From positions 1 through 57,064 of the forward strand of contig JAIEQI010000189.1 in the NCBI GenBank assembly GCA_019747875.1: a stretch of DNA of 57,064 nucleotides, written 5' to 3'. Numbering within the stretch: the first letter of the stretch is position 1; each line of letters starts with the position of its first letter. This DNA is from Candidatus Obscuribacterales bacterium. GTDB lineage: Bacteria > Cyanobacteriota > Vampirovibrionia > Obscuribacterales > Obscuribacteraceae. Positions 7,980 to 17,249 of this stretch are shown here, one piece after another. The position numbers and the translations under genes are program-made. The notes beneath the pieces were generated by a model. It was not told the origin of the DNA. It searched no databases and saw only the letters and a list, made by a program, of their open reading frames with translations.

Positions 7980-8420
7980 TTAGTAATCACCTTCGTCGCA
8001 TTGCAGGCAGCAAAGACCTAGAGCTCTCCATGCGTCGACTGCGCTTTGCCTGTCGTCCACAGCGAGCCAGGGGTCAAAATCTTGTCCCCGAATGAATTCG
8101 ATCATTTCCGCTTTAACCTCGCTGTCCTTTCGGAAGTCGCCTTCCGGGCGCAAGAAAATCGCATCAAAGGGCACTTCGTACTGTTCCAGCCATGCTATTG
8201 TTGCCTTCCGAAGATTCTCTGGTCGCCCGCTGGCGATGATAATTGCATTTGATGCAGAGAGTTCTTGCGCGAGCCTCACTATTTCTGGTCGAGGCTCGTC
8301 TTTTGACACACCCTCGAAGAATTTTTTCCAGTTTTTCTTTTCGGCTCCGCGAACCCAATGCAATCTGTGATTGCAATCAGCTAGGGTGCCGTCCATGTCA
8401 AAAATAACTGCGGAACGCAT
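7980..8420 (-). CDS. HAD phosphatase of the polynucleotide 3'-phosphatase type
   Basis: 146 aa, HAD-superfamily hydrolase. Motif I is FDMDGTLAD (Asp8 nucleophile, Asp10 acid/base), motif II is IIASGRP, and motif IV lies in VDDRQSAVDAWRALG. The DR..VD.WR..G layout ending in a GDY tail matches the 3'-phosphatase domain of phage T4 polynucleotide kinase, here without the kinase half. It could remove 3' phosphates from nucleic acid ends or act on small nucleotides. Its ATG overlaps the stop of the upstream membrane-protein gene (TGATG), so translation is probably coupled. Confidence 0.82.
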   Translation of the reverse strand: MRSAVIFDMDGTLADCNHRLHWVRGAEKKNWKKFFEGVSKDEPRPEIVRLAQELSASNAIIIASGRPENLRKATIAWLEQYEVPFDAIFLRPEGDFRKDSEVKAEMIEFIRGQDFDPWLAVDDRQSAVDAWRALGLCCLQCDEGDY

Positions 8421-8677
8421 CAGAAGCTTGGACGTATTGCGGTACCGACTGACATTCCAACGAGAAAGCTCGTCAGAGGAGTCGTAAAAAGAGCAAGGTG
8501 TGAATCAAATGCGAAACATGCGATCGTGAAGGAGGCACAAGAACAAGCAATGACGCCTAATCGCAGTGATGAAAGTTTTGTGCGTACCATTGTTCTCATC
8601 TTGAAACCGGACATAGAGAGCCAGCTGTTGAGAAGGGCAAGCAACGTGATACCGAGCAACGATAATAGCGCGTACAT
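8420..8677 (-). CDS. Small membrane protein coupled to HAD phosphatase
   Basis: 85 aa with three likely hydrophobic segments: N-terminal LLSLLGITLLALL, a middle LGVIACSCASFTIACFAF, and a C-terminal LTSFLVGMSVG. No recognised family. GAGGA sits seven bases before the ATG. The stop codon shares its last base with the start of the downstream phosphatase gene, so the two form a coupled pair and may work together, for example by tethering or regulating the phosphatase at the membrane (inference). Confidence 0.7.
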   Translation of the reverse strand: MYALLSLLGITLLALLNSWLSMSGFKMRTMVRTKLSSLRLGVIACSCASFTIACFAFDSHLALFTTPLTSFLVGMSVGTAIRPSF

Positions 8678-9015
8678 CGTCGGTCCTCAAAAATTTAACG
8701 CGCACAAGAGTACGATGCATGAGCGGATTTGCCAAGTAAAGAAACTTGGACTTTTTGTCGAAGTGTGTTTCCCTGGTCCGGCGTTGTCGCGCAGATGGCT
8801 CTAATTAAGAGGGTTTTGGAAAGTCTGGTAAATGACCAAACCGGTTTTTTATATATGTTTCAGTTTCTGGATTCTTATAGCAGCGTAACAAAACGAAATG
8901 CAAAGTCCTCAAAGTCTTTCTTGAACATTTCGTGGGGAAAGGCTTCTAGTGAGCTGCGCCGAATGTGGAGCTGAAAGCTATCCCCAGGCCGGATTGCACT
9001 ATAGGTGGTGCCTGT
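8678..9015. other. Gene-free gap
   Basis: Contains the upstream region of the phosphatase pair. A weak GGTTTTGG...CCAAACCGG hairpin followed by TTTTTTATAT (about 8810-8850) reads as a possible plus-strand terminator. No coding signal seen. Confidence 0.35.
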
Positions 9016-11724
9016 CTATTGTCTTGCCACCCATGTGTTCACGTTTGCTTCCGCCCGTGAACGAAACAATACAGATTGGTGTGCAAGTTCCAACATGCGG
9101 GCAACCGCGCTCTTTCCGTATGAAAGCTCATGCTTCGAGAAGAAATCGCGCAGGTCGCTTTCCTGCTCGGGAAGATCGAATGAGCCGCAAGCCAGCGCTA
9201 TTTGCGAAAGTGTTCTTGGCGGGAATTTCTTTACGATTTCATCCCAATGAGCCTTAACGAACGTCCAGGCTTGGACGTTCGTCTCTCTATTGCTCAAAAG
9301 ACTCGAAAGCAATCCAAATCCGTCTTGAGCGCGAACCTCATCGCTCATAACCAGTTTTAGAGTTCTCTCGACCAGTTCTGCTTTGCGGAAGGTGGCAAGT
9401 GCGCTGAAAATGCGCTTCTCGAGCTCAGGTACCGTTTCACTTTTCCATATGCTGAGGTACTTGTTGTACTCGTCGTCGGAGCCGTTATATCCAACAATGC
9501 TGAGCATCGTTTTTGCAATATCTGCCGGAACCGACTGTCTGTCCTGCTGATACTTAGCAAAGAGCCTTCGGGCCTCTTCAATACTTTGAGGATCTTGCGC
9601 AATCGTGCCTTCAACGTTCAAAAGCGTTGCTCTCAGGTCTTTTACTGAGTCATTCTCGCCGGCTTTTTCCGTCCAACCAATCTGATTTTTGATGATGCCT
9701 AGTTTTTCTCGCAGCAGCTTTTGATAAATGGGTTTGTTGGCAGGAGAAAGCAAATAATAGGCTCTAGGAGTCGAAGCGACAATGTACTCTTGTACGATCG
9801 GATCTGTTTCGGACGGAGCTTTCTGAATCATTTCCAATCGGCGTTCGACGGGCAAGCTGCCGCGCGCGACCTGCGCAAACAAGTCATTGAGAAAGACCAG
9901 TCGTTCTTTTGGTGTTAGCTGATCCATTTTGCTGATGATTTGGTCGAGGTCGGCCGGCTCATAATGAACTCTGTAAAATCCGTTTCCACCAGCATTTGCT
10001 AGAAGAACAGCTTCGGCTGCTGTAGAGTTTACGAGCTCATTTTTCTTTTCCAGCAAGTGCGGAAATGCTTTGGACTTTGCAGTCAGTGGACGTAGTGCAA
10101 TTGGTGCTTGCCACAGCTCCGGACTTGATTTAACCTCTGGATCGCTAAAGAATCGTTCTTGGGTCAACGAAAACTGTTTGTTGTTCAGTCTCTTAAGAGA
10201 AATGAGTGGAAAGCCTGCTTGGAATACCCAAGTCTTCATCACGGCTGGTATGTCAGCTGACTGCGTTTTCTTGCCTATCGATTGCCAGAGGTCCTCGCTA
10301 GTAGCATTTCCGAATTTAGCCGCTTCGAGATAGTCGTGAATTCCGGCTTGAAATTGTTTATCGCCGACAAATGTTTCTAGCATTCCCAGTACGGATTCAC
10401 CCTTGTCATATGTGATGGGGTCGAACATCTCGGCAGCTTGTTTGGCGTCCTTTACCTCCGCATGGATAGCTCGTGTTGCCTTCAGTTCGTCAATATCCAT
10501 GGCACCATTTCTGGTGTCAACGGATTTAACATCAAGGCTCCATTCGGGATGGATGACGTTTACAGTTTTGGTGGCCATCCATGACGCAAAGGCTTCGTTG
10601 AGCCAGATATCATCCCACCAGCGCATAGTAACCAGGTCGCCGAACCACTGGTGAGCGATTTCGTGCGCGACAATCTCCGTCGCTCGTCTCTTCAGGAAAT
10701 TGCTTCCGGTCTTCTCATCGACAAGGAAGTTTGCTTCGCGGAATGTTATCGCTCCCATGTTTTCCATGGCACCGGAGCGAAAGTCGGGTATGGCGATTAG
10801 GTCCAGCTTCTTGCCGGGGTAAGGAATCCCAAAGTAGTCGCTTTGGTAGTCCAGAATTTTGCAGGCTTCATCAAGTGAATACTTACCCAGCACTTCTTTT
10901 CCTGCAGGCGCCCAGACACGGATCTTTACTCCGCGTGTTTCTTTTATGTCAGTAGGCCTGAAGTCACCGATAATAAGTGCTACCAGATACGAGGACATGC
11001 GAGGGCTGGCTTCGAACTTAACCACTTTCTTTTTACTCTCGGGATCGATGCCCTCACTCTCTATAGCCCCGTTAGAAATAGCGGCATATTCAGGATCGAT
11101 TTTTGCAGTAATCTTAAAAGTCGCCTTCATCTCTGGCTCATCAAATCCTGGAAACATGCGCCTGGCGTCGGTCGGCTCCATCTGAGTCGTTGCAAGCCAG
11201 TGCTTCGTTCCTTTTGCATCGAGATAATGTGAGCGATAGAAGCCTCGCAGTTTGTCATTCAGCGTTCCTGTAAAAGCCATCTCAAGTCTGTAATTGCCTC
11301 GTTCCAAAGTCTTGGGAAATTCGATCCGCGCAAGTTCATGTTCAGGATCGAGGCTTACTTTTCCCTCCAGGATCTCGGAGCCGCCGCTAGATTTTATGGT
11401 CGCTTTCTTAATCTCCAGATCGAGCGCATTCATCACGATAAACTTGCTTGCTTCCTCCAAAGTCAATTCAACGATTGAGGAACCTTCAAAGGTGAAGTTC
11501 TTCAGGTCTGGAGTGAAGGTTAAATCGTAGCTCTGTGGACGAGCAAATTTAGGTAATTTGTAGGCGTTCTCTTCGAGGCTGCTTGTCTTGCTCGCTTGAG
11601 CTGAGGCGCAGTTCCCGTTGGGGCAAAATGAAAATACCGATGCGGCGGCAATGATCGATATTGTTGACGCCAACAACTTCTTTGACACACCCGGTCCGAA
11701 CGCACTAAAACGAGCAGTTGCCAT
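9016..11724 (-). CDS. Secreted M1-family zinc aminopeptidase
   Basis: 902 aa, gluzincin aminopeptidase of the ERAP/puromycin-sensitive type. The N-terminus carries a signal peptide: KK at about 15, a hydrophobic run ending ASVFSF, then NCASAQA, so export is likely. The exopeptidase motif is GAMEN (about residue 318). The zinc site is HEIAHQWFG (about 353) with the third ligand in NEAF 18 residues later. A C-terminal ERAP1-like helical region fills residues about 560-900. The enzyme removes N-terminal residues from peptides, probably for nutrient recovery outside the cytoplasm. The ATG at 11724 has AGGGGA upstream; an earlier start at 11760 would place 12 extra residues before the signal peptide. 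Monocistronic by spacing. Confidence 0.95.
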   Translation of the reverse strand: MATARFSAFGPGVSKKLLASTISIIAAASVFSFCPNGNCASAQASKTSSLEENAYKLPKFARPQSYDLTFTPDLKNFTFEGSSIVELTLEEASKFIVMNALDLEIKKATIKSSGGSEILEGKVSLDPEHELARIEFPKTLERGNYRLEMAFTGTLNDKLRGFYRSHYLDAKGTKHWLATTQMEPTDARRMFPGFDEPEMKATFKITAKIDPEYAAISNGAIESEGIDPESKKKVVKFEASPRMSSYLVALIIGDFRPTDIKETRGVKIRVWAPAGKEVLGKYSLDEACKILDYQSDYFGIPYPGKKLDLIAIPDFRSGAMENMGAITFREANFLVDEKTGSNFLKRRATEIVAHEIAHQWFGDLVTMRWWDDIWLNEAFASWMATKTVNVIHPEWSLDVKSVDTRNGAMDIDELKATRAIHAEVKDAKQAAEMFDPITYDKGESVLGMLETFVGDKQFQAGIHDYLEAAKFGNATSEDLWQSIGKKTQSADIPAVMKTWVFQAGFPLISLKRLNNKQFSLTQERFFSDPEVKSSPELWQAPIALRPLTAKSKAFPHLLEKKNELVNSTAAEAVLLANAGGNGFYRVHYEPADLDQIISKMDQLTPKERLVFLNDLFAQVARGSLPVERRLEMIQKAPSETDPIVQEYIVASTPRAYYLLSPANKPIYQKLLREKLGIIKNQIGWTEKAGENDSVKDLRATLLNVEGTIAQDPQSIEEARRLFAKYQQDRQSVPADIAKTMLSIVGYNGSDDEYNKYLSIWKSETVPELEKRIFSALATFRKAELVERTLKLVMSDEVRAQDGFGLLSSLLSNRETNVQAWTFVKAHWDEIVKKFPPRTLSQIALACGSFDLPEQESDLRDFFSKHELSYGKSAVARMLELAHQSVLFRSRAEANVNTWVARQ

Positions 11725-11810
11725 AAATTTGTCCCCTATAACCCCGGACAAATCTATCACCTTCCGGGGGCATATTGGTTTGATGGAAAATTTTGTTGCG
11801 GAAAAAGAAG

Positions 11811-11844
11811 AACGAAGGGCAGCGTGGGGTCGCTGTCCTTCGTT
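11811..11844 (-). terminator. Terminator of the NPQPLPP repeat gene
   Basis: AACGAAGGgCAGCG and CGCTGtCCTTCGTT pair around a 6-nt loop. On the minus strand the hairpin is followed by CTTCTTTTTC. It lies 60 bases after the stop at 11905. Confidence 0.7.
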
Positions 11845-11904
11845 GTCTTGCGCACCATGTGGGGAAATCTATCAGCCTTTTAGAAGTTCCTGGCAATGGT
11901 CTTG

Positions 11905-12999
11905 CTATCGAATTCTCTGCATGTTGAAGAATTCAACAGAAGGAATCGCTTGTGGCATGAGTGGCGCGACCCGATCTGGTTTGTTGGCGAAGAGATCGAC
12001 AGGAGGAAGAGGTTGCGGATTGAGGGGCTCCGCTCGATTCAGTCTTTTGCTGGTGAAGACATCAACAGGAGGAAGTGGCTGCGGATTGAGGGGCTCCACT
12101 CGATTCAGTTTCTTGCTGGTGAAGACATCAACAGGAGGAAGTGGCTGCGGATTGAGGGGCTCAATTCGATTTAGTTTGCTAGTGAAGACGTCGACAGGAG
12201 GAAGCGGCTGCGGATTGAGTGGCTCGATTCGATTTAGTTTGTTGGTGAAGACGTCGACAGGAGGAAGAGGCTGTGGATTGAGTGGCTCCACTCGATTCAG
12301 TACTCTGAAGAGATCAACAGGAGGAAGTGGTTGAGGGTTGAGAGGTTCGAGGCGATTGATTTTTCTGAAGAGATCGACGGGGGGAAGCGGTTGAGGATTC
12401 AGAGGTTCGAGACGGTTGAATCGACGGAATAGATCAACTGGGGGGAGCGGCTGAGGATTGAGAGGTTCGAGACGGTTGAGTCTACGGAATAGGTCGACCG
12501 GAGGGAGCGGTTGAGGATTGAGAGGTTCGAGGCGGTTGAATCGACGGAACAGATCGACCGGAGGGAGGGGTTGAGGATTGAGTGGATCGAGACGATTGAA
12601 TTTTCCGAAGATATCGACCGGTGGTAAAGGCTGCGGATTGAGCGGTTCCAATCGATTTAGCGGATTTCTCAGAATGCCACTGAGACCGGCTAGCAGTGCT
12701 TGCTGTTTTTCTGCGTATACCGCTTTCTCTTGTATTGCCGCTGTCTCTGCTTGACGTACAGTCAGCCTGTCAATTTCTTTGGCTATTTGGGATACGGCCT
12801 TGATAGCATTCGCGTCTTTCAAACTATCGAAAAGATCTAAATCACCGAAAGTTTTTGAGACCATTGCAATCGATTGTGCTGAAGGTGTTGCGAGTTTGCC
12901 GATAGTTGAAAGCGTTTCAAGTGATTCTGTTACTAGCGATACTGGTGTTTTGTCCACCGCTTTAGAGATTTCCTTCGCCACGTCTTTTAAGAAGTCCAT
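11905..12999 (-). CDS. Proline-rich tandem-repeat protein (NPQPLPP), 364 aa
   Basis: Function unknown. Residues 1-115 form a helical, soluble domain beginning MDFLKDVAKEI and shared with the next gene. The rest is eleven intact copies of a 20-22-residue unit, RLEPLNPQPLPPVDLF plus a short basic linker, followed by one decayed copy (MPQAIPS). NPQPLPP is invariant in the eleven while the linker changes by block: RRFN/RRLN in early units, TSKLN/TSKRLN in later ones. This implies recent unit duplication. A polyproline-II, partner-binding array is a reasonable guess. There is no signal peptide or membrane segment. The ATG at 12999 has GGAG upstream; an in-frame extension to 13101 lacks one. A strong terminator follows. 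Confidence 0.85.
   Translation of the reverse strand: MDFLKDVAKEISKAVDKTPVSLVTESLETLSTIGKLATPSAQSIAMVSKTFGDLDLFDSLKDANAIKAVSQIAKEIDRLTVRQAETAAIQEKAVYAEKQQALLAGLSGILRNPLNRLEPLNPQPLPPVDIFGKFNRLDPLNPQPLPPVDLFRRFNRLEPLNPQPLPPVDLFRRLNRLEPLNPQPLPPVDLFRRFNRLEPLNPQPLPPVDLFRKINRLEPLNPQPLPPVDLFRVLNRVEPLNPQPLPPVDVFTNKLNRIEPLNPQPLPPVDVFTSKLNRIEPLNPQPLPPVDVFTSKKLNRVEPLNPQPLPPVDVFTSKRLNRAEPLNPQPLPPVDLFANKPDRVAPLMPQAIPSVEFFNMQRIR
11940..12657 (-). repeat. Tandem array of 60-66-nt units encoding NPQPLPP
   Basis: Eleven near-identical units plus one degenerate unit, in frame, making up most of the gene. Neighbouring units are most alike, as expected for slippage or unequal recombination. Confidence 0.93.
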
Positions 13000-13178
13000 T
13001 TGTCTTGCTCCATTTGGTAGGTATGCAACCAGAATAGAAAGCTCTTGATCCCGTGTTGTCCTCAAAATGTCTCCAAATTGTCCTCGGGTTGATAGTGGCA
13101 ATTGAATTGTTTTAGGAGGGGTGACCAGAAATCTTTTTGCTAGGGTGCATTGTGTGCACTATAGGATTCCCAAAGCTG

Positions 13179-13206
13179 AAGGAGGGCAGTTCGTACTGCC
13201 CTCCTT
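13179..13206 (-). terminator. Hairpin after the second NPQPLPP gene
   Basis: A perfect 12-bp stem AAGGAGGGCAGT / ACTGCCCTCCTT with loop TCGT lies 33 bases past the stop at 13239. There is no clear T-run. Confidence 0.6.
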
Positions 13207-13238
13207 GTCTTGTAATTTGCCAGCCGTGAAAATTTAGT

Positions 13239-14369
13239 TTAGCCAGAGATGGCTTTAGCTATGCTTTTGAGAGCCGATCCAGAGCTTGCGGAATGTTGAT
13301 GTGCCATTTGGTTATCTCTTTGTTGGTTCTCATTGGCCGTTTGGATTGCTTGTGCAATGGTGGATATTTCTTTTAGCTCGGCAGCCATACTTTGGGCAAA
13401 GAGTCCCGTTGTTTGAGTGCCCTTGGCATTAAATGGCTGGCTAATCTTCGGAGCGATCTCCTGCAATATTTGTACGGAGTTGCGAAGAAAATCGCGATCC
13501 ATTTTTTCCTCAAGTTGCGGCGTTAGATCTAGCTCGCCAGAGCGCTCTTCAGCTTGTCTGAGTAATTCTTCTTCTTCTGGGACTTCAGCCCGCGCCATTA
13601 ATTCATCTTCTGGTGGAATTCCGGCGCGTTCCATTTCGTCTTCAGGTGGAACCTCAGCTTGAGCCATCAACTCATCTTCTGGTGGAATTCCAGCGTGTCC
13701 CAGTTCATCTTCCGGTTGAATCTCAGCTTGAGCCGTCAACTTTTCGTTCTGCAGATTTCCCTGCCTAATCATTTCATCTTCTGGCGGAGCTTCAGCCAGT
13801 ATGACCAGGCGCTCTTCTCCTGGTGCCACGGCAGCTAGCTCATCAGCCAGGTCTAATTGAGGAAGAGTCTGCTGTTTTAGTTCTTGGAATAGTTGCTCAA
13901 GCGGGTCTACGATCTCTTCAGGTTCTGGCGGGAGATCCGCCGGTGGGAGTGGTTGGGGATTGAGGTCTTCAGTTATGCGATCAATTTTCTCGGCAATTCC
14001 TCGATCAATAGCTCTGATTCTGACTTTGTCCGCGGCCTTGCCAAAGGTCTGGGCGAGCTCTTTTGGCGGTAGAGGTTGGGGATTTAGCATCACTTGTTCG
14101 GACCGTTGTCCATAGATTTCCTCTGGTGGAGCCGGTAATGGATTCAGGTTCTCCGCCATCCGAGCCACTTTCTTGAATGCATCAGTAGGAGAGTCGTCAA
14201 ACAATTCTAGATCTCCGAATGTTTTTGAGATCATTGTCAATGCTTTGGTAGTTGGCGCTACAATCTTGCCGATGCCTGCAAGTGATTCCATTGATTCGGC
14301 CACCATAGACAGCGGTGTTGCGTCGACTGCTTTAGTAATTTCCTTCGCCACGTCATCTAAAAAGTCCAT
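13239..14369 (-). CDS. NPQPLPP paralogue with acidic PPEDEL repeats, 376 aa
   Basis: Paralogue of the following gene: its first 65 residues (MDFLDDVAKEITKAV through SKTFGDLELFD) match residue for residue with few changes. It then has LNPLPAPP, LNPQPLPP and a second LNPQPLPP rather than a long array. Residues about 195-275 hold about seven acidic 11-12-residue units of the PPEDELMAQAEV type, alternating E-V and G-I endings. The C-terminal 100 residues are helical and polar. No signal peptide or membrane segment. GGAGG lies before the ATG. The two genes look like a duplicated pair whose repeat regions have diverged; a scaffold role is speculation. Confidence 0.83.
   Translation of the reverse strand: MDFLDDVAKEITKAVDATPLSMVAESMESLAGIGKIVAPTTKALTMISKTFGDLELFDDSPTDAFKKVARMAENLNPLPAPPEEIYGQRSEQVMLNPQPLPPKELAQTFGKAADKVRIRAIDRGIAEKIDRITEDLNPQPLPPADLPPEPEEIVDPLEQLFQELKQQTLPQLDLADELAAVAPGEERLVILAEAPPEDEMIRQGNLQNEKLTAQAEIQPEDELGHAGIPPEDELMAQAEVPPEDEMERAGIPPEDELMARAEVPEEEELLRQAEERSGELDLTPQLEEKMDRDFLRNSVQILQEIAPKISQPFNAKGTQTTGLFAQSMAAELKEISTIAQAIQTANENQQRDNQMAHQHSASSGSALKSIAKAISG
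13555..13800 (-). repeat. Acidic 11-12-residue repeats (PPEDEL)
   Basis: About seven in-frame units of 33-36 bases, including PPEDEM, QPEDEL, PPEDEL and PEEEEL cores, within the 376-aa gene. Confidence 0.8.
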
Positions 14370-15115
14370 CTGTTTTCCTCCAGTTGGTTTGGTATGAACC
14401 CAGAATAGGAAATTGTTGATGCCGTCTGGTCCTCAAGATGTCTCCGATTTGTCTCCGGTGGCATAGGTGAGTAGCAAGATTTTTAGGAGGATTTCCGTCT
14501 TTTTTCTGTGATGTGCGCACCGACGCCCTTGGGGTGGTGGCTCATCATGCGGGTCGGCACTGAGGCTTGCTTGTCAACTCGCTTGTGAGTCAATCCAGTA
14601 AGTGAATTTCATTCCTTAGAAAACCTTCTCGAATCCTTCATTTTCGGTCAATCTTTCAAGCAGCTTTCGTTTGGCGCTGACAACCACTGGTGGTACCACT
14701 CTTGCAGAAAGCTTTCATCTATTCGCTGTCTGAAATGCGTGTAAACTGCGATTCCGTAAGTATTCTCGCCATTATTGGTTTTTGAACCTTTCTGCTTTCT
14801 TTCATAAAACCTTCAAATGCCCACTGGTAAAGGGTTTTGCCCGAAAAATTCCGATCGAAAATAATCTTTCTCGCAAAGCGTTGTGTCGCAATGTTTTGCG
14901 GGAGTGATACCACTTCTCGCTTTCAAGATGTCGATTGACGGATAGGTTAGTGGCTGCTAACTTAGTTCATGTAGTGGTTGCTGACCTCTTTGAGCAACCG
15001 ACAATATCAAATAGCGCTTGGGCTGCGGGTCTGGCGCTATGTCTTTGCATCTGAAAACTTAGTTCAATCAATCGCATCGATTGTGCGATTGGTTGTCTCG
15101 TGCAACGGAGAAAGT
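14370..15115. other. Gene-free gap of about 745 bases
   Basis: Holds the upstream regions of the NPQPLPP gene (minus) and the stress-protein gene (plus). A 64-codon minus-strand frame at 14719-14913 has no ribosome site and no recognisable protein. No RNA gene or repeat seen. Confidence 0.4.
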
Positions 15116-15619
15116 ATGGTCGTACAACAAGTCAAAGATGACGCGAAAGTGATTGATATAGCCGATGCGCGCGCTGTGCGCTACATCATCGCCATCAAGA
15201 GCGAACGGGATATCGATCAGCTCACCCTGTGGCTTGCATCGCGAACTTATTTGCGCAAGATGCACCTCTCTCTTGTACACGTGGTGAAACCCGGTTGGCT
15301 TGATCGTGACCCTGATTCGGGCCTGGCAGGGGCGCGGATGCTTAGCCAGATGGAGCTCAATACCGTGAAGAATCTGGCCATGCTAGAGAACGGTGCCAGC
15401 ATCCTCCGCGAGCAGTTCCCACATGTGGAGGTTGACTATTGGATCAAAGTCGGAGATCCCATAGAAGTGCTTCCTGAGATAGCTCGAACTATAAGCGCCG
15501 ACGCCATGTTGGTGTTTGGCTGCAGTGGTGATGATCGACCCTTTTGGGATCGCAGTTTCTCGCAACTCGTTGCAAACAAATGTCCGTGCCCATTGGAATG
15601 CTTTTCACCGCGAAACTGA
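15116..15619 (+). CDS. Universal stress protein-like, 167 aa
   Basis: A UspA-like alpha/beta fold is suggested by the opening strand YIIAIKSERD, the LSLVHVVKPG strand, the long helix before a VEVDYWIKVGDP segment, and the late AMLVFGCSGDD strand. The classic GxxGxxxxxxGS nucleotide loop is degenerate, so ATP binding is uncertain. The open frame runs back to 14978, but the ATG at 15116 has ACGGAG five bases upstream and begins the conserved part. It ends 22 bases before the SulP transporter. Usp-transporter pairs are common, and it may regulate the transporter. Confidence 0.72.
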   Translation: MVVQQVKDDAKVIDIADARAVRYIIAIKSERDIDQLTLWLASRTYLRKMHLSLVHVVKPGWLDRDPDSGLAGARMLSQMELNTVKNLAMLENGASILREQFPHVEVDYWIKVGDPIEVLPEIARTISADAMLVFGCSGDDRPFWDRSFSQLVANKCPCPLECFSPRN

Positions 15620-15641
15620 TTAACTAGGAGAGTACAAAAAC

Positions 15642-17225
15642 ATGAATTCGATGACCACTGTCCAGAAAGAGGAAACCAAGGATTCTGGTTTTATCCAGAC
15701 AGTGTTTGGGCGCCTGGTAGCCTTCAACAAAGTGAACGATAGCCGGTTCGAAGACTTGACCAGAGACACTTGGGTGAAGACCTTGGGCAAGGATCTCGGA
15801 GCAGGTTTGGTTGTCGCTCTGACTGCCATACCGATGGCCATGGGATTCGCCATGGCATGTGGATTGCGCCCGGAGCAAGGAATCATCGCCGGAGCGCTGG
15901 CTTGTATCATTGGGCGGACCTGGGGCGGTTCGAAATATCAAGTCTACGGTCCAACAGCAGCTTTCATACCTGTTATAGCTGGTCTGATGATGAAGTATGG
16001 TCACCCAGCTACCGGGGGCAATTTCAATGAAGCGCATGGACTTCTGGTTCTTTGTAGTGTCATTGCTGGTGTAGTTCTGATGTTGATGGGTGTATTCGGT
16101 CTGGGCAAGTATGTCAAAGCTGTTCCGAATTCAATCGTTGTCGGATTCACTATCGGAATAGCCGTTGTAATTGCGCTTTCAAATATTGGAGAAGTGCTAG
16201 GACTTCAACATGCGATCAGGGGTGAGTTTATTGAAAAGGTTTCACTGATCAAAGAACACATAAACGAGTTCAACATCTTTGCTTTCGGTGTTGCATTTAT
16301 GACCTTCTTGATCTGCAAACTGGGAATGGGCAGAATCAAGTTTATTCCCGCGCCGTTGCTAGCTTTAGGTTTTGCCACTTTTGTAAGCGAGGCCTTTCTT
16401 ACAGGCAAGGGTGTAACTGATATTGCCGAGAAGTATGGTGGCATTCCCGCCAACTTTTTCGTCTTCACCCCACCTACTCTCCCGGCTGTGACACCTACAC
16501 TGCTGATGGATGTAAGTTACTTCGCGATTGCGATAATATTTGTCTCCAGCATCGAAAGCTTGTTGTGTTCATCTATGGCTGACAAGCTGGCTAACAACAA
16601 GAAAACGCAATTCAATCCCGATAAGGAATTGTGGGGTCAAGGTCTTGTTCAACTTATCGTACCGATGATCAACGGATTTCCTTGCACTGGCGCGCTGGCT
16701 CGCACCGCCACTAGTATCAAAGCCGGCGCCGTGACTCCATTTGCTGGCTACTTCAAAGGTGTTCTCAAGCTCGGTCTTGCAATCTTCTTAGCACCCTGGC
16801 TCGAAATGGTACCGATGGCTTGTATCGGTGGAATCCTGGTGTGGGTCGCCAGCAACATGGTAAAACCGGCTGAAGTAAAGGAAATTATGCAGCAGGGCCG
16901 CTTCCAGGTGTTTCTCATGGCTTTCACTGCCGTGATGGTGCCGCTGACAGATTTCCTCACGGGCGTTCTTTCAGCACTTATGATTTTCGGTGCTAAATCC
17001 GCATACGATTACCTCAGAAAAAGAAAAACGGCTTCAGTGCCTGCTGGCGCATCGGTTCTGACACTTGAACATGAGTTTACCGAAACTCAAAGTCATCTGC
17101 TCGAACATGAGTTTGCGCAGACGCAGCAACAAATTGAGTCCAAGCATTTGATCGATAAGATGCGCTCAACCGTCGGCTCAGATTTGGAAGAAAAAGACCG
17201 CGATCGCGAAGCCTTGCACTCATAG
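15642..17225 (+). CDS. SulP-family anion transporter without STAS domain
   Basis: 527 aa. SulP/SLC26 permease with 10-14 hydrophobic segments between about residues 45 and 445. The family hallmark region is ALTAIPMAMGFAMACGLRPEQG, followed by YGPTAAF. Substrates in the family are sulfate, bicarbonate or dicarboxylates, and the sequence does not choose between them. After the last membrane segment there is only a short charged tail of about 75 residues with a duplicated LEHEF(T/A)xTQ unit; no STAS domain is present. AGGAG lies before the ATG. It is in an operon with the Usp-like gene and ends in a T-run terminator. Confidence 0.9.
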   Translation: MNSMTTVQKEETKDSGFIQTVFGRLVAFNKVNDSRFEDLTRDTWVKTLGKDLGAGLVVALTAIPMAMGFAMACGLRPEQGIIAGALACIIGRTWGGSKYQVYGPTAAFIPVIAGLMMKYGHPATGGNFNEAHGLLVLCSVIAGVVLMLMGVFGLGKYVKAVPNSIVVGFTIGIAVVIALSNIGEVLGLQHAIRGEFIEKVSLIKEHINEFNIFAFGVAFMTFLICKLGMGRIKFIPAPLLALGFATFVSEAFLTGKGVTDIAEKYGGIPANFFVFTPPTLPAVTPTLLMDVSYFAIAIIFVSSIESLLCSSMADKLANNKKTQFNPDKELWGQGLVQLIVPMINGFPCTGALARTATSIKAGAVTPFAGYFKGVLKLGLAIFLAPWLEMVPMACIGGILVWVASNMVKPAEVKEIMQQGRFQVFLMAFTAVMVPLTDFLTGVLSALMIFGAKSAYDYLRKRKTASVPAGASVLTLEHEFTETQSHLLEHEFAQTQQQIESKHLIDKMRSTVGSDLEEKDRDREALHS

Positions 17226-17249
17226 GCACGAATTTATTCGGAGAAAGAA

